Made by a program: the position numbers and the translations under genes. From NCBI GenBank assembly GCA_009772895.1, contig WOUP01000001.1:248001-312000 (forward strand): a stretch of DNA of 64,000 nucleotides. Reading direction: 5' to 3'. A model generated the notes under the pieces. The model made no database searches. It saw nothing but the letters and a program-made list of their open reading frames with translations, and had not been told where the DNA came from. Below are positions 48,020-57,965 of the stretch, in pieces (position 1 is the stretch's first letter; every line of letters starts with the position of its first letter). Source of the DNA: Puniceicoccaceae bacterium 5H (GTDB lineage: Bacteria; Verrucomicrobiota; Verrucomicrobiia; Opitutales; Oceanipulchritudinaceae).

Positions 48020-48526
48020 ATGTTGAATACGCTACGAGACCTCTATATCGAACAACTTCGCGACCTCTACAGCGCGGAGACTCAATTGATCGAAGCACTG
48101 CCCAAGATGGAAGCAGCTGCCTCCAACCAAGACCTGAAGACGGCCTTTCGCGAACACCTGGAAGAGACCCGCAACCAGGCCGACCGCCTGCTGAAGATCT
48201 TTTCCAAGCTGAATCTGCGCCCCGAAGGCCACACTTGTGAAGCCATGAAGGGCCTGATCCGGGAGGGCGAAGAGTCCATTCGTGAACTCGGCAATCCTGA
48301 AGTGAAGGATGCCGCGTTGATCGCTGCCGCCAACCGCGTGGAGCACTACGAGATTGCCGGCTATGGCAGCACCAAGACCTTCGCCAAGATCCTGGAGGAA
48401 AAGGAAGCGGTGGACCTGCTCGAAAAGACGGAGAGCGAAGAAAGCGCTGCCGACGAAAAGCTGACCAAGCTGGCCGAAGGTGGCATGTTCTCCAAGGGTA
48501 TCAACCAGTCTGCTTCTACGAAGTAG
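48020..48526 (+). CDS. DUF892 / YciE-YciF ferritin-like protein
   Basis: LRDLYIEQLRDLYSAETQLIEALPKMEAAASNQDLKTAFREHLEETRNQADRL; second helix pair ANRVEHYEIAGYGSTKTFAK. Confidence 0.9.
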   Translation: MLNTLRDLYIEQLRDLYSAETQLIEALPKMEAAASNQDLKTAFREHLEETRNQADRLLKIFSKLNLRPEGHTCEAMKGLIREGEESIRELGNPEVKDAALIAAANRVEHYEIAGYGSTKTFAKILEEKEAVDLLEKTESEESAADEKLTKLAEGGMFSKGINQSASTK

Positions 48527-48547
48527 TCGATCCCTTTCCCTTGCATA

Positions 48548-48579
48548 GGCCGTGGCTTTCGGGCCACGGCCTCTTTTTT
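48548..48579 (+). terminator. Rho-independent terminator after the DUF892 gene
   Basis: GGCCGTGGC-tttcgg-GCCACGGCC followed by TCTTTTTT. Confidence 0.88.
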
Positions 48580-48599
48580 AACCATCAACAGCCTTAACG

Positions 48600-48794
48600 A
48601 TGCTCGAATACATCATGGTCGTCGTCGTGGTGCTGGTGATTGTAGCCGCTCCGCTGTGGTTTCTGTGGAAAGGCCGCCAGCTGGACCGCAATCAACAGGC
48701 CCGACAAGCGAAAGCCCACCAAAAGGCGGAAGCCCATCACCAGACTTCAGCCACGCAGGAAAAACCGTCATCATCCGCTGGCGGTTCCGCTTGA
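48600..48794 (+). CDS. Single-pass membrane microprotein
   Basis: 64 aa; MLEYIMVVVVVLVIVAAPLWFLWKG TM segment then Q/K/H-rich tail. Confidence 0.5.
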   Translation: MLEYIMVVVVVLVIVAAPLWFLWKGRQLDRNQQARQAKAHQKAEAHHQTSATQEKPSSSAGGSA

Positions 48795-48815
48795 TCCGCA
48801 TTAAGATCCGCGGGC

Positions 48816-49508
48816 ATGGAGATCCATGTCCTGCAGCACGTCCCCTTTGAAGGGCCCGGTTCTGTCGCGAGCTGGGCCGAGCAAAGGGGACATCGTCTGA
48901 ATATCGTCCATCTCTACCGGGGGGAATTCCTGCCGACGCCAGCAGAGACAAACATGCTGATCGTGATGGGCGGCCCCATGGGAGCTAATGACACCGCTAT
49001 CTATCCCTGGATGGCCGAGGAGAAGCGATTGATCCGTCAATTGCTGGAAGCCTCTCAGGTTCCCATTCTGGGCATTTGCCTGGGCAGCCAACTGATTGCC
49101 TCCTGCCTGGACCAGGAGGTTGCTCCCGGCCCGGTGATGGAAGTCGGTTGGCATCCGATTCAGCTGACGCCGACCGCCTCGTCTGACCGGGTCGCATGGC
49201 CGGAGGGCCTGGTGCCGCTTCACTGGCATCGGGACACCTTTACACTCCCCCCTGCAGCGAAGCGGTTGGCTTCGACGAAAGACTTTCCCAACCAGGCGTT
49301 TCGCTGGGATGAACGCGTCGTGGGCCTGCAATTCCACTTCGAAGCCACCCCCGAATCGGTGGCACTGCTCTGTGCCGAAGCCTCCGAAGACCTCGGCCAT
49401 AGCGTATGGCAGCAGCCTTATGCGGACATTACCGACTGCCACGAACGCTGTGCGGCCACACGACCGATGCTTTATGCGCTGTTGGACGACCTGGCCGAGC
49501 AGGTGTGA
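48816..49508 (+). CDS. Class I glutamine amidotransferase (GMP synthase-like GATase domain)
   Basis: MLIVMGGPMGAND, LGICLGSQLIAS (nucleophile Cys), LQFHFEATPE (His-Glu). Confidence 0.87.
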   Translation: MEIHVLQHVPFEGPGSVASWAEQRGHRLNIVHLYRGEFLPTPAETNMLIVMGGPMGANDTAIYPWMAEEKRLIRQLLEASQVPILGICLGSQLIASCLDQEVAPGPVMEVGWHPIQLTPTASSDRVAWPEGLVPLHWHRDTFTLPPAAKRLASTKDFPNQAFRWDERVVGLQFHFEATPESVALLCAEASEDLGHSVWQQPYADITDCHERCAATRPMLYALLDDLAEQV

Positions 49509-50453
49509 CTATTGCAGCCCAGGGTGCGCTTCACGCCCCCACAGTTCGGAAGGGTAGATGCCTTCGGCGATCAAACTATTGAGGCGGGCTTGCACTTGCG
49601 GTAAGTCGTCGCGATAGGTCATGCCAAACCACGTAGCGTCCGTCGACGGCACCTTCACCCGCAGTTTGTCCTGCTGGATGCCCTCGGTCACGGCGCCCGG
49701 GAGATAAAACTCGTCTTTGGAAAGATTGCGATCGGGTGCCTGCAGGAAGGTCTGCATCGACTTTCCCAACAGATCAAAAAACGCTGGCGTGAAGCCAAAG
49801 CAGTTGAGGGATACGGGCGTGCTCGGTGCCAATTCTTCGGTGTCGTCGCCGGAAACCCCACGGATGCGCTCGTCGGCATGCTGCTCGATGTGCGTGTATT
49901 CGGTCAGCTCCTGCAGTTTGCCGTTCTCGACTTTGCAGACTCCACGCGAGACCGGACCGTGAGGAGACAGCGTGCGGTGCAGCGGGTAGGCGACCAGCAC
50001 CGCTTCATCCGGTCCGTCTGACTGGGGCTTCGCCTCGCGCAGCGCTCGAATCAAGGTCTCGTAGGCTTCGCGCCCATAGAAGTCGTCGGCGTTGATCAGT
50101 CCGAAGTTCGTATCCACCTGCCCCCGGGCCGCCCACAAGGCGTGACCGGTGCCCCAAGGCTTTTGGCGCTCGGGCTGATTCGACAGATCCAGCGGCAGGT
50201 CGTCGGCCTTCTGATAGGCGTAGCGGTAGCGCAAGTGATGCTTGAAGCGGCTGGCCACCTGGCGCTCGAAATCGGCTTCCAGTTCGGGCCGGATCACAAA
50301 AACAAAATCCGTGAAGCCCGCGCGCTGGGCATCGAAAAGGGAGTAGTCCAGCAGGGTCGAATCGTCCGGACCAAGAGCCTGCAGTTGCTTGAGGCCGCCG
50401 AAGCGACTGCCCATACCGGCGGCCAGGATGACGAGGGTGAAACGTTCTTTCAT
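49509..50453 (-). CDS. Nucleotidyltransferase (sugar-phosphate NTP transferase)
   Basis: LVILAAGMGSRFGGLKQLQALGP; INADDFYG. Confidence 0.85.
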   Translation of the reverse strand: MKERFTLVILAAGMGSRFGGLKQLQALGPDDSTLLDYSLFDAQRAGFTDFVFVIRPELEADFERQVASRFKHHLRYRYAYQKADDLPLDLSNQPERQKPWGTGHALWAARGQVDTNFGLINADDFYGREAYETLIRALREAKPQSDGPDEAVLVAYPLHRTLSPHGPVSRGVCKVENGKLQELTEYTHIEQHADERIRGVSGDDTEELAPSTPVSLNCFGFTPAFFDLLGKSMQTFLQAPDRNLSKDEFYLPGAVTEGIQQDKLRVKVPSTDATWFGMTYRDDLPQVQARLNSLIAEGIYPSELWGREAHPGLQ

Positions 50454-50462
50454 GGGGTTCCT

Positions 50463-51626
50463 CTATCTGGCTGGGGTGCTCTCGACCAGCTTATCAGCAC
50501 CGCCGGTTTCATTTTGGCGGGCCTCGTAAAATTGTCGCAAGTGCTGCAGGATGCGTTCGGAGGTGTGTCCATCCCAGAGCGGAGGGGCCTGGCAATCGAA
50601 ATCCGGATCGTCCAGCACACGGCGGAAGGCGGCGTAAATTTTCTCCGGGTCCGTGCCCACCAGTTGGTTGCCGCCGTACTCGCAGGTCGAGGGGCGTTCG
50701 GTGTTGTGCCGCAACGTCAGGATCGGCTTGCGCAGGCAGGTTGCTTCTTCCTGCAAACCGCCAGAGTCGGAAAGCGCTACGCGGCAGTGCATCAACAGAT
50801 TGATAAAATCGAGATAGCCCAGCGGGGGCAGAATGTGAAAGTGCTCGCTGTTTTCGATCTCTTCCAACCAGCCGAACGTTTCCAACCGAGCGCGGGCGCG
50901 TGGGTGCATCGGCCAGACGAGCGGCAAGCGTTCCCCGCAACTGTGCAACACGTCCAGCAGCCCCCGGAAGGTCGCCTTGTCATCCACATTGGAAGGACGG
51001 TGGAGCGTGATCAGGCCATAGCCGTTGTCGGGCAGCTTCAGGTTTTGCCAGTAACCGCGCGCCTCGGCCTTTTCCTGGAAGTGGAGCAGGGTATCGATCA
51101 TCACGTTCCCGACAAAGCGGACCTGATTCTCTTCGGTGCCCTCGTTGCGAAGGTTGGTGACACCACTCTGTTCCGAGCAAAAGAGCAGGTCGCTGAGTCG
51201 ATCGGTCACCAGACGGTTCAACTCCTCCGGCATACCGCGGTCGTTGCTGCGCAGGCCCGCCTCGACGTGAAAGAGCGGAATGTGGCGATGTGCCGTCGCC
51301 CAGGCGGCCGAGGCGGTCGAGGTGACGTCGCCGACTACGATCACACCATCCGGTTGCAGTGTTTCCAGCAGGGCATCGAAACGCTCGATGATGCGGGCCG
51401 TCTGTTGGGCAAGATTGCCGACGCCGATGTCCAGATTGGAATCGGGCTCGCGGATACCGAGGTCGGCGAAGAACGCCTTGCTCATCTTGTCATCATAGTG
51501 CTGGCCGGTGTGGACCAGTGTGATGCGAACGTCGTCGACCTTTTCGAAGGTCCGCATGAGGGGCGCAATCTTGATGAAGTTGGGTCGCGTCCCGGCGACA
51601 ATTACCAAATGGATAGGATCAGACAT
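50463..51626 (-). CDS. wecB: UDP-N-acetylglucosamine 2-epimerase (non-hydrolyzing)
   Basis: LVIVAGTRPNFIKIAPLMR, HVEAGLRSNDRGMPEELNR, LSDSGGLQEEATCLRKPILTLRHNTERP. Confidence 0.93.
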   Translation of the reverse strand: MSDPIHLVIVAGTRPNFIKIAPLMRTFEKVDDVRITLVHTGQHYDDKMSKAFFADLGIREPDSNLDIGVGNLAQQTARIIERFDALLETLQPDGVIVVGDVTSTASAAWATAHRHIPLFHVEAGLRSNDRGMPEELNRLVTDRLSDLLFCSEQSGVTNLRNEGTEENQVRFVGNVMIDTLLHFQEKAEARGYWQNLKLPDNGYGLITLHRPSNVDDKATFRGLLDVLHSCGERLPLVWPMHPRARARLETFGWLEEIENSEHFHILPPLGYLDFINLLMHCRVALSDSGGLQEEATCLRKPILTLRHNTERPSTCEYGGNQLVGTDPEKIYAAFRRVLDDPDFDCQAPPLWDGHTSERILQHLRQFYEARQNETGGADKLVESTPAR

Positions 51627-51638
51627 GGGAAGAGAAAG

Positions 51639-52886
51639 TCAGGCACGGGCAGGTTGCCACTGGTGTTCGGGGTTGCTGCTCAGGAGGTCCAGGTAGACGG
51701 CGGCAAAGCGGTTGCGGTTGTAAGTGGTCTGGACAAATTCGCGGCCATTGCGGCCCAGCCGGGCCCGCATGGTGGCATCCAGAAGCGGAACCAGCTTGGC
51801 GAGCATGTCGTCGGCCGATTCGGGAGTGAAATTGTGGCCACCCTCCGCTTCGTCCACGATCCGTGCCGCGTCGCCCGCCACGCCGTTGAGGATGGGGCAG
51901 GTCATGGCCATCGCCTCGAAGAGCTTGCTCGGCAAGACGGTGCGGAAAAGGTCCGTATCGCGCAGGTGTACGAGGGCAATGTCCGTCAGACTCCAATAGC
52001 GCGGCATATCGCTTTTGGGCACCCGCCCCGTGAGGATCACGTTCTGCAGCCCCTTGGCTTGAGCCTCCTCTTGCAGGCGCTTCCGGTCGGCGCCATCGCC
52101 GATAATCATGAAAACGACTTCAGGATGCTGCGTGCGGATGCGTTCGGCCACCTGCAGCACGACGTCCAGGGCCGAGGCCATCCCGACCGTGCCTACATAT
52201 GAAATGACGATCTTGTCCTGCAGGCCAAAAGCGGCTTCCAGCTCGGCGTCGCGGTCCATTGGGTGAAAGTGGTCCGGGTCGGCGCCGTTGGGGATCACCG
52301 TCAGATCGCCGGGAAGCACTCCTTTGCCCCGCAGCTTCTCCGCGTATCCCTCGCCAACCGTCACGATGTGATCTGCCGAGCGGTACATCAGCTTTTCCAG
52401 CACTTCCAGAAACTGATAGATGGGCGACGAGGGCTTCATCGCTCCCACGGCGGCGATCGACTCGGGCCACAAGTCACGAATCTCGAGGATGAAGGGCACC
52501 CGGCGCAACTTGCTCAGTAGCGTGCCGGCCCAACCGGCGAAAAACTGCGGCGAGGTCGCAATCAGGCGGTCCGGGCGCTTTTGCAGGAGCCCCGCAAAGA
52601 CGGCCGCGACCATGTAGCTGAGAAAATTGAGGATGCGTTTTACGAAGCCGGCGTTGGGCGCGAGGTACGTCCACACGCGGACGACCTTTACGCCCTCGAT
52701 CATTTCCGTCTGGTAAAGCTTGTTGCGGTAGCCTTCGTAAACCACGCCGTCCGGGACGTTGGGCACTCCAGTGATGACGGTCACTTTATGGCCGGCGTCG
52801 ACCCAGCGGCGAGCAAACTCGTACCAGCGCGAAGCGGGCGCGTTGCCTTCGGGATAGAAATAGTGCGACAGAAGCAGTATTCTCAT
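51639..52886 (-). CDS. Glycosyltransferase family 4 (WcaI/WbuB-like)
   Basis: RILLLSHYFYPEGNAPASRWYEFARRW; VLPSKLFEAMAMTCPILNGVAGDAARIVDEA. Confidence 0.88.
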   Translation of the reverse strand: MRILLLSHYFYPEGNAPASRWYEFARRWVDAGHKVTVITGVPNVPDGVVYEGYRNKLYQTEMIEGVKVVRVWTYLAPNAGFVKRILNFLSYMVAAVFAGLLQKRPDRLIATSPQFFAGWAGTLLSKLRRVPFILEIRDLWPESIAAVGAMKPSSPIYQFLEVLEKLMYRSADHIVTVGEGYAEKLRGKGVLPGDLTVIPNGADPDHFHPMDRDAELEAAFGLQDKIVISYVGTVGMASALDVVLQVAERIRTQHPEVVFMIIGDGADRKRLQEEAQAKGLQNVILTGRVPKSDMPRYWSLTDIALVHLRDTDLFRTVLPSKLFEAMAMTCPILNGVAGDAARIVDEAEGGHNFTPESADDMLAKLVPLLDATMRARLGRNGREFVQTTYNRNRFAAVYLDLLSSNPEHQWQPARA

Positions 52887-54622
52887 ACGAGCGAGGGAGA
52901 GGAAGCGGACGCACTACCATGGCAGGTCGTATGCCAGGTTGAAGAAGAGCCTTGCTCCACCTCCAGTTTGTAGTCCAGCTGCCGAGCCTCGGTCCCGGTC
53001 TGCCCTTCACCGATCAGCGACGGCCGCTCCAGCTCCCGATGAAAGAGCGGGTGGTACGGGCTAGAGGCGGTCTGCCACGTCAAATCTGGAGGCAAGGAAA
53101 CCGACAGGGTATTTCCGTGAGAATCGCACAGTCTTTGCTGGTCATCCCGCCACTCCACCTGAACCTGAGGCGCAAGATGCAACCGGCTGACGAAGGGCGC
53201 ATTGCAGCTTGCCTGAAGGCGATCTTGCCAAAGGGAGGCAGTCTCCGTGCAGGTCCACTGCCGCGTATGGGTGTAGCGACGCCGGCCCTGCGCGTATGAT
53301 TTGAGTGTACCGCGCACCTTCAACGCCTTCTCATCGGCCTGATCGAGCACGCGCTCCATCCGGCTCTCGCGGGCGGCACGAAACGCCGACCAAAGCTCGA
53401 TCTGCTGGAGCGATTCCACCTCAACCGTGTTGTGGCCTGCGATGGAGCGATCCAGCTGACGCTGTGGCCCGGGCAGGTAGTGGTAAACGCCGGTGTCGGT
53501 GATGAAACGCTGACCGCCCACCGAAAGCTCGAACGAGCCAAAGTCGGCGTGCGCGTGGCCGATTTGGTGCCGGGGACCAAATGTTCCCAGGTCTGCGATC
53601 AGGCAGAGCTTTTCACTACGGAAGCCGAAATACCCGGCTGCCGGTAGCGCCCAGCCTCCCTGTTGCCTCGGCAGCTGCACGAGTTGCTGGGCTTCGAAAA
53701 ACGAGAGCAGGGACGACGAGCGGTGGGCGATCTCGAAGGCGCTGTCGTTGAAGAGTGCGATATCGCCATCTGGATGCTGCATACAATGCAACGCGCGGGC
53801 TCCCGATTGCAGGCGCGCGCGCGCCACAGCTTGGGCCTCATGTTGAAGGAACGCTTCTGCCTGGCTCAAAGCGTAGAGCAGCCGCGCCTGATACATGGGG
53901 GAGCGCTCATAGTGCATGCCGTCGCTCAAGAACTGGCCATCCAGCTCACTTTGAAGTAGGGGCCAGGCGGACTTCCAGAGAGTCTTGGCCCACTTGCCTT
54001 CAAAAGCGGCCGCAACCATGGTCAGCGCAATTGCATTTTCCAGCAGGTGGTTCGCCTGTAGGTGCACTTCCAGATTGCGTCGGAGACACTCGGCCTGCTG
54101 CCAAAGGCTGCGCCACCAACGTTCGCGAAAACTCTGGTTTTCGAGCGCGGGAAATCCCCGTTCAGCAAAATAGCCCACCCAATTTTGCAGGCGCAGCGAA
54201 ATGACATAGGGCTCCCAGGCATCGGTCGAAACATCCGCCGGATGGCGGGCGATCCAGTCTTCGACCATGCTTGCCGCGTCAGCTGGCTCGAGGCTCCACA
54301 GCCACTCGTGATAATGCAGGTTGTAGCGCCATAGCTTTGAAGCTTCCCCGACCGCCCACTTGTCTTGGGCAGAGGCTGTGCGCTGCTCGTTCAGGAAGCA
54401 CCAGCGGCCCTGCCGGATCTCCGCCGCAGGGTTGAAATCCGCTCCGCGTGCGGCCAATAGCGGACGCTGCAGGCGTCGTTTCCAGCGCGGAAAGGCCGGG
54501 GCGCCATCGAAGGCCGGGGCGGGGCGGAATCCCCGCGTTTTCTGGCGGAGTTGAGCCGTGACCTGCTGGGGCTTCAGGCGCTGCAGCGTGCGAAAGTAGA
54601 GCAGTGCCTGGTTCAGTTTCAT
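52883..54622 (-). CDS. Heparinase II/III-family (alginate lyase-like) protein
   Basis: 579 aa; NWVGYFAERGF, HLQANHLLENAIAL, DGMHYERSPMYQ, GHAHADFGSFELSVGGQRFITDTGVYHY. Confidence 0.9.
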   Translation of the reverse strand: MKLNQALLYFRTLQRLKPQQVTAQLRQKTRGFRPAPAFDGAPAFPRWKRRLQRPLLAARGADFNPAAEIRQGRWCFLNEQRTASAQDKWAVGEASKLWRYNLHYHEWLWSLEPADAASMVEDWIARHPADVSTDAWEPYVISLRLQNWVGYFAERGFPALENQSFRERWWRSLWQQAECLRRNLEVHLQANHLLENAIALTMVAAAFEGKWAKTLWKSAWPLLQSELDGQFLSDGMHYERSPMYQARLLYALSQAEAFLQHEAQAVARARLQSGARALHCMQHPDGDIALFNDSAFEIAHRSSSLLSFFEAQQLVQLPRQQGGWALPAAGYFGFRSEKLCLIADLGTFGPRHQIGHAHADFGSFELSVGGQRFITDTGVYHYLPGPQRQLDRSIAGHNTVEVESLQQIELWSAFRAARESRMERVLDQADEKALKVRGTLKSYAQGRRRYTHTRQWTCTETASLWQDRLQASCNAPFVSRLHLAPQVQVEWRDDQQRLCDSHGNTLSVSLPPDLTWQTASSPYHPLFHRELERPSLIGEGQTGTEARQLDYKLEVEQGSSSTWHTTCHGSASASSPSLV

Positions 54623-56775
54623 CGTTGCTGGTCCAGTTGCTCGGCGGCCTCCAGCGTGGCCTGCGTTACTTCAACCAATTCCAGGAAGGAGATCGGCATT
54701 GGTTTTCCTTCGCGCAGCGCGGCTGTAAAGGCGTCGACTTCGGCCTGATGGCCCTTGTCCTGGGTCGATTTGTAGGTACCGCGGGCTTGTGCCCATTGGT
54801 GGGTATGCAGCTTGCGGAAGTTGTCGAGTTGCAACACGCCGCCGCTGGCAAACACCTCGAGGCGCTCCTTGGGCAGCGACTTGCTGCCATTGGCGAAATA
54901 GTGCACCGTGCCGATCGAGCCGTTTTCGAAGCGCAGCTGGATGCTGGCCGTATCGATCGGGTGGTCCGCCGGGGCGGGCATGCCCACTGCGCGGACTTCC
55001 GCGATGGGATGACCGGCGAGGTAGCGCAGCAAATCGATAAAGTGGCAGCCTTCGCCGCGAATGCGTCCACCGCCCGAGTTGACATCCTGGGTCCAGTGAT
55101 CTGCCGGAATCGCGCCGGCATTGACGGACATCACCATACTGATCGGCCCCGACTTTTGGCTCAGCAGCTGTTTCATCTGTCGGACCAAGGGCGCGAATCG
55201 GCGGTTGAAGCCCACCATGACTTGTGGGTTCAAGCCTTCCGATTGCAAGTTCTGGTAGGATTTCAGTACGTCCTGCAACTCGTCCTGCGTGAGGCAAAGC
55301 GGTTTTTCCACAAAGACGGCTTTCCCTGCCTGCCAGGCTTGATGGACCAGCCGCGCATGTGAGTTGTGCGGCGTCGCGATGACGACTGCCTGCACTGCCG
55401 GGTCTTGCAACACATCCTGTAGCTCGGAGGTCGCCGTGGCGAAGCCGAGTTTGCGCCCGAGCACCGCAGCGTTGGTGCCGCCGGGCGCACAAATGGTCTG
55501 GAGCTTGGCCCCCGCCTTGGCAAACGCCGGAAGCAGCACCTTGCCCGCGAAACCGCCGGCCCCGACCGCGCCGATCCCCAGTTGACTGCCGACGGCTTTG
55601 GGCTTGGCGCTTTCGTCGAGTTGAATGCGCTGGGCCCAGCGATTGGGTTCTGCCGTGGGCGCCTGGCCGCTGCCTTCATACTGCAGCACAATGCCCAGTG
55701 CTTCCCGATTACTGATCTGGCCATAGGCCTCCACTGCGTCCTTGAAGGAATAGCGGTGCGTAATCAGCGGCGCGACTTGCAGTGAACCACGCTGCAACTG
55801 GTCGAGCACGGCTTCGAAATTCCGTTGCTCGGTCCAGCGCACAAAGCCGATGGGGTAGTCGAGCCCCATGCTCTCATAGCGCGGATCGTAGCGCCCCGGC
55901 CCGTAAGAGCACGAGACCTGGAAGGAGATTTCCTTTGCGTAAAAGTGGTTGCGGTTGAGCTTGAGCCCCGTGACGCCCACGAGCACGACACGCCCGCGCT
56001 GACGGCAGACTTGAGCCGCATCGTTGGCCGGCGCATCGCTGCTGGTCGACGCAGTAATGAGCACGCCGTCGACTTCGCGACCGGTATTGGCGGCCTTGAT
56101 TGCCTCCACCGTATCCATGCCGGGCTGCAGCTGGACCGTCTTCACGCCGAACTGCTCTGCGAGGCGGCACTTCTGCGGATCGAAATCGGTCCCGATGACA
56201 TGACAGCCGTGGGCCTGGAGCAACTGGACCGCAAGCAGACCGATTAGACCAAGGCCCATCACGACGATGGTCTCGCCAAGCGTAGGTTCGAGCAAGCGGA
56301 TGCCTTGCAGCCCAATCGAGCCAGTGACGGTGAAGGCGGCTTCATCGAAGTCCACGCCGTCCGGAATGTGCGCGCAGAGGTTGCGCGGCACGGAAACCAC
56401 CTCGGCGTGGGAGCCGTTCGAGACCACGCGGTCCCCCGGCGAAAAGTCGGTCACGCCTTCGCCCACGGCCAGCACAACGCCGGCATTGCAGTATCCGAGC
56501 GGAATCGGCTGATCCAGCTTGGTCTGCACGGCTTCCCAAGTGGCCTGAACTCCATCGGTACGCGCCTTTTGCAGAACTTCCTTCACACGGTCGGGCTGCT
56601 GTCGGGCCTTGTCGATCAGGCTGGCCTGGCCGAACTCGACCAGCATGCGCTCCGTTCCCAGCGAAATGAGGCTGGAGCGGCTCTCGATCAGCAGGGCACC
56701 GCGTTTGACTTGTGGGGCCGGCACTTCGACCAGTTGAGTGTCCCCGTTACGCAGGCTTTGCAAAATCTGTTTCAT
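54619..56775 (-). CDS. Bi-domain oxidoreductase: MDR alcohol dehydrogenase plus Gfo/Idh/MocA domain
   Basis: 718 aa; GVVLAVGEGVTDFSPGDRV, VMGLGLIGLLAVQLL, then IGAVGAGGFAGKVLLPAF and FVEKPLCLTQDEL. Confidence 0.88.
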   Translation of the reverse strand: MKQILQSLRNGDTQLVEVPAPQVKRGALLIESRSSLISLGTERMLVEFGQASLIDKARQQPDRVKEVLQKARTDGVQATWEAVQTKLDQPIPLGYCNAGVVLAVGEGVTDFSPGDRVVSNGSHAEVVSVPRNLCAHIPDGVDFDEAAFTVTGSIGLQGIRLLEPTLGETIVVMGLGLIGLLAVQLLQAHGCHVIGTDFDPQKCRLAEQFGVKTVQLQPGMDTVEAIKAANTGREVDGVLITASTSSDAPANDAAQVCRQRGRVVLVGVTGLKLNRNHFYAKEISFQVSCSYGPGRYDPRYESMGLDYPIGFVRWTEQRNFEAVLDQLQRGSLQVAPLITHRYSFKDAVEAYGQISNREALGIVLQYEGSGQAPTAEPNRWAQRIQLDESAKPKAVGSQLGIGAVGAGGFAGKVLLPAFAKAGAKLQTICAPGGTNAAVLGRKLGFATATSELQDVLQDPAVQAVVIATPHNSHARLVHQAWQAGKAVFVEKPLCLTQDELQDVLKSYQNLQSEGLNPQVMVGFNRRFAPLVRQMKQLLSQKSGPISMVMSVNAGAIPADHWTQDVNSGGGRIRGEGCHFIDLLRYLAGHPIAEVRAVGMPAPADHPIDTASIQLRFENGSIGTVHYFANGSKSLPKERLEVFASGGVLQLDNFRKLHTHQWAQARGTYKSTQDKGHQAEVDAFTAALREGKPMPISFLELVEVTQATLEAAEQLDQQR

Positions 56776-57965
56776 GAGGCGGTCGGCCGGCCCAGGTTCT
56801 CCGCTGAGCGCTGGTTTTCGGTCTTGTCAGAGGGCTTGCGGTGGCGGAAGACCCAGAACTTCGAAATGAGGAAGTTGCTGAAGGTACCGCCGATGATGCC
56901 CAGGATGGCGGCAAGGATCGGGTAGGTCGCAAAGAAGTCGTTGGAATGCGCCAGGCTGACCGAAATGCCCCAATTGATGCCCGCACCGAGCGAGCAGGTC
57001 GCGATGAAGCGGGCATACTGGCTCAGGATCTTTTCCTTGCGGGTACGGCTGAAGGTGATGCGCCGGTTGAAATAGAAATTCCACGTCATCGCGGTGAAGA
57101 TCGCGATCGCCCGAGCCCCCGCCACGGGCAGGGAGGCGGCCAGCAAAATGCTCATCATGAGCAGGTCGATGATCATGCCCGAGGCCCCAACCATCAGAAA
57201 TTGCCCGAGTTGAGCGAGGCTGCCATACTTGAAGTCGAAGAGGCGCTTGATGTGGCGGATGTAATTCCACTGCTCCTTGAAGGTCAGCTTGCTCTCCCCG
57301 TAGAGGCGGTCCTGGAAGTGAATCGGCACCTCAGCGACCTCACGGCAACGGCACTTGACCAACAGCTCGAGCCCGATCTTGTAACCACACGGGTTCAGGT
57401 TTTCGGCGCGGCGATAAACGCGCTCCGGCAGGGCGAAAAAGCCTGCCATGGGGTCCTTGACCTTGGTAAACGGGCGGGCGAGGGCGGTGGCAACCTTGCT
57501 GTTGAGCCAGCGGAAGGCGCCCCAGTTCTCGTCCGTAGAGCCGCCTTTGACGTAGCGGCTGCCGATGACGAACTCTACGTCCGGGTGTTCTTCCAGCGCT
57601 TCGCACATGGAGGGCAAGGCTTCTGCCGGGTGGCTGAGATCGGCGTCCATACACAGCAGGATATCCGCCTCACGGGCATTGTTCATGCCATGCAGGACGG
57701 CCGAGCTCAGGCCACGTTCGTCCTTGCGGACGAGGAGACGTAGCGGATGGCCATTCGAGACGAGTTCGTCGCAAACCTGCGGCGTGTTGTCCGGACTGTT
57801 GTCGTCCACAACGACGACTTCGTAGGACCGGCCAGTCGGTTGCATGACCTCGCGGATACGCTGCAGCAAAATCGGCAGGTTCTCCGCTTCACAATAGGTC
57901 GGAACGATAATGGCGAGACTGAGAGGGTTAACCATCGAAAGGGTATCTGAGTTAGAGAGAGGCAT
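56772..57965 (-). CDS. GT2 glycosyltransferase fused to C-terminal GtrA-like membrane domain (DPM-synthase-like)
   Basis: SLAIIVPTYCEAENLPILLQRI, VVVDDNSPDNTP, DADLSHPAE, C-terminal four-TM GtrA-like segment. Alternative start 57935 (MVNPLS). Confidence 0.87.
   Translation of the reverse strand: MPLSNSDTLSMVNPLSLAIIVPTYCEAENLPILLQRIREVMQPTGRSYEVVVVDDNSPDNTPQVCDELVSNGHPLRLLVRKDERGLSSAVLHGMNNAREADILLCMDADLSHPAEALPSMCEALEEHPDVEFVIGSRYVKGGSTDENWGAFRWLNSKVATALARPFTKVKDPMAGFFALPERVYRRAENLNPCGYKIGLELLVKCRCREVAEVPIHFQDRLYGESKLTFKEQWNYIRHIKRLFDFKYGSLAQLGQFLMVGASGMIIDLLMMSILLAASLPVAGARAIAIFTAMTWNFYFNRRITFSRTRKEKILSQYARFIATCSLGAGINWGISVSLAHSNDFFATYPILAAILGIIGGTFSNFLISKFWVFRHRKPSDKTENQRSAENLGRPTAS

Noticed and set aside
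50142-52202. 686-aa plus-strand ORF over wecB and GT4
   Set aside because: Antisense shadow spanning two well-supported minus-strand genes and their gap.
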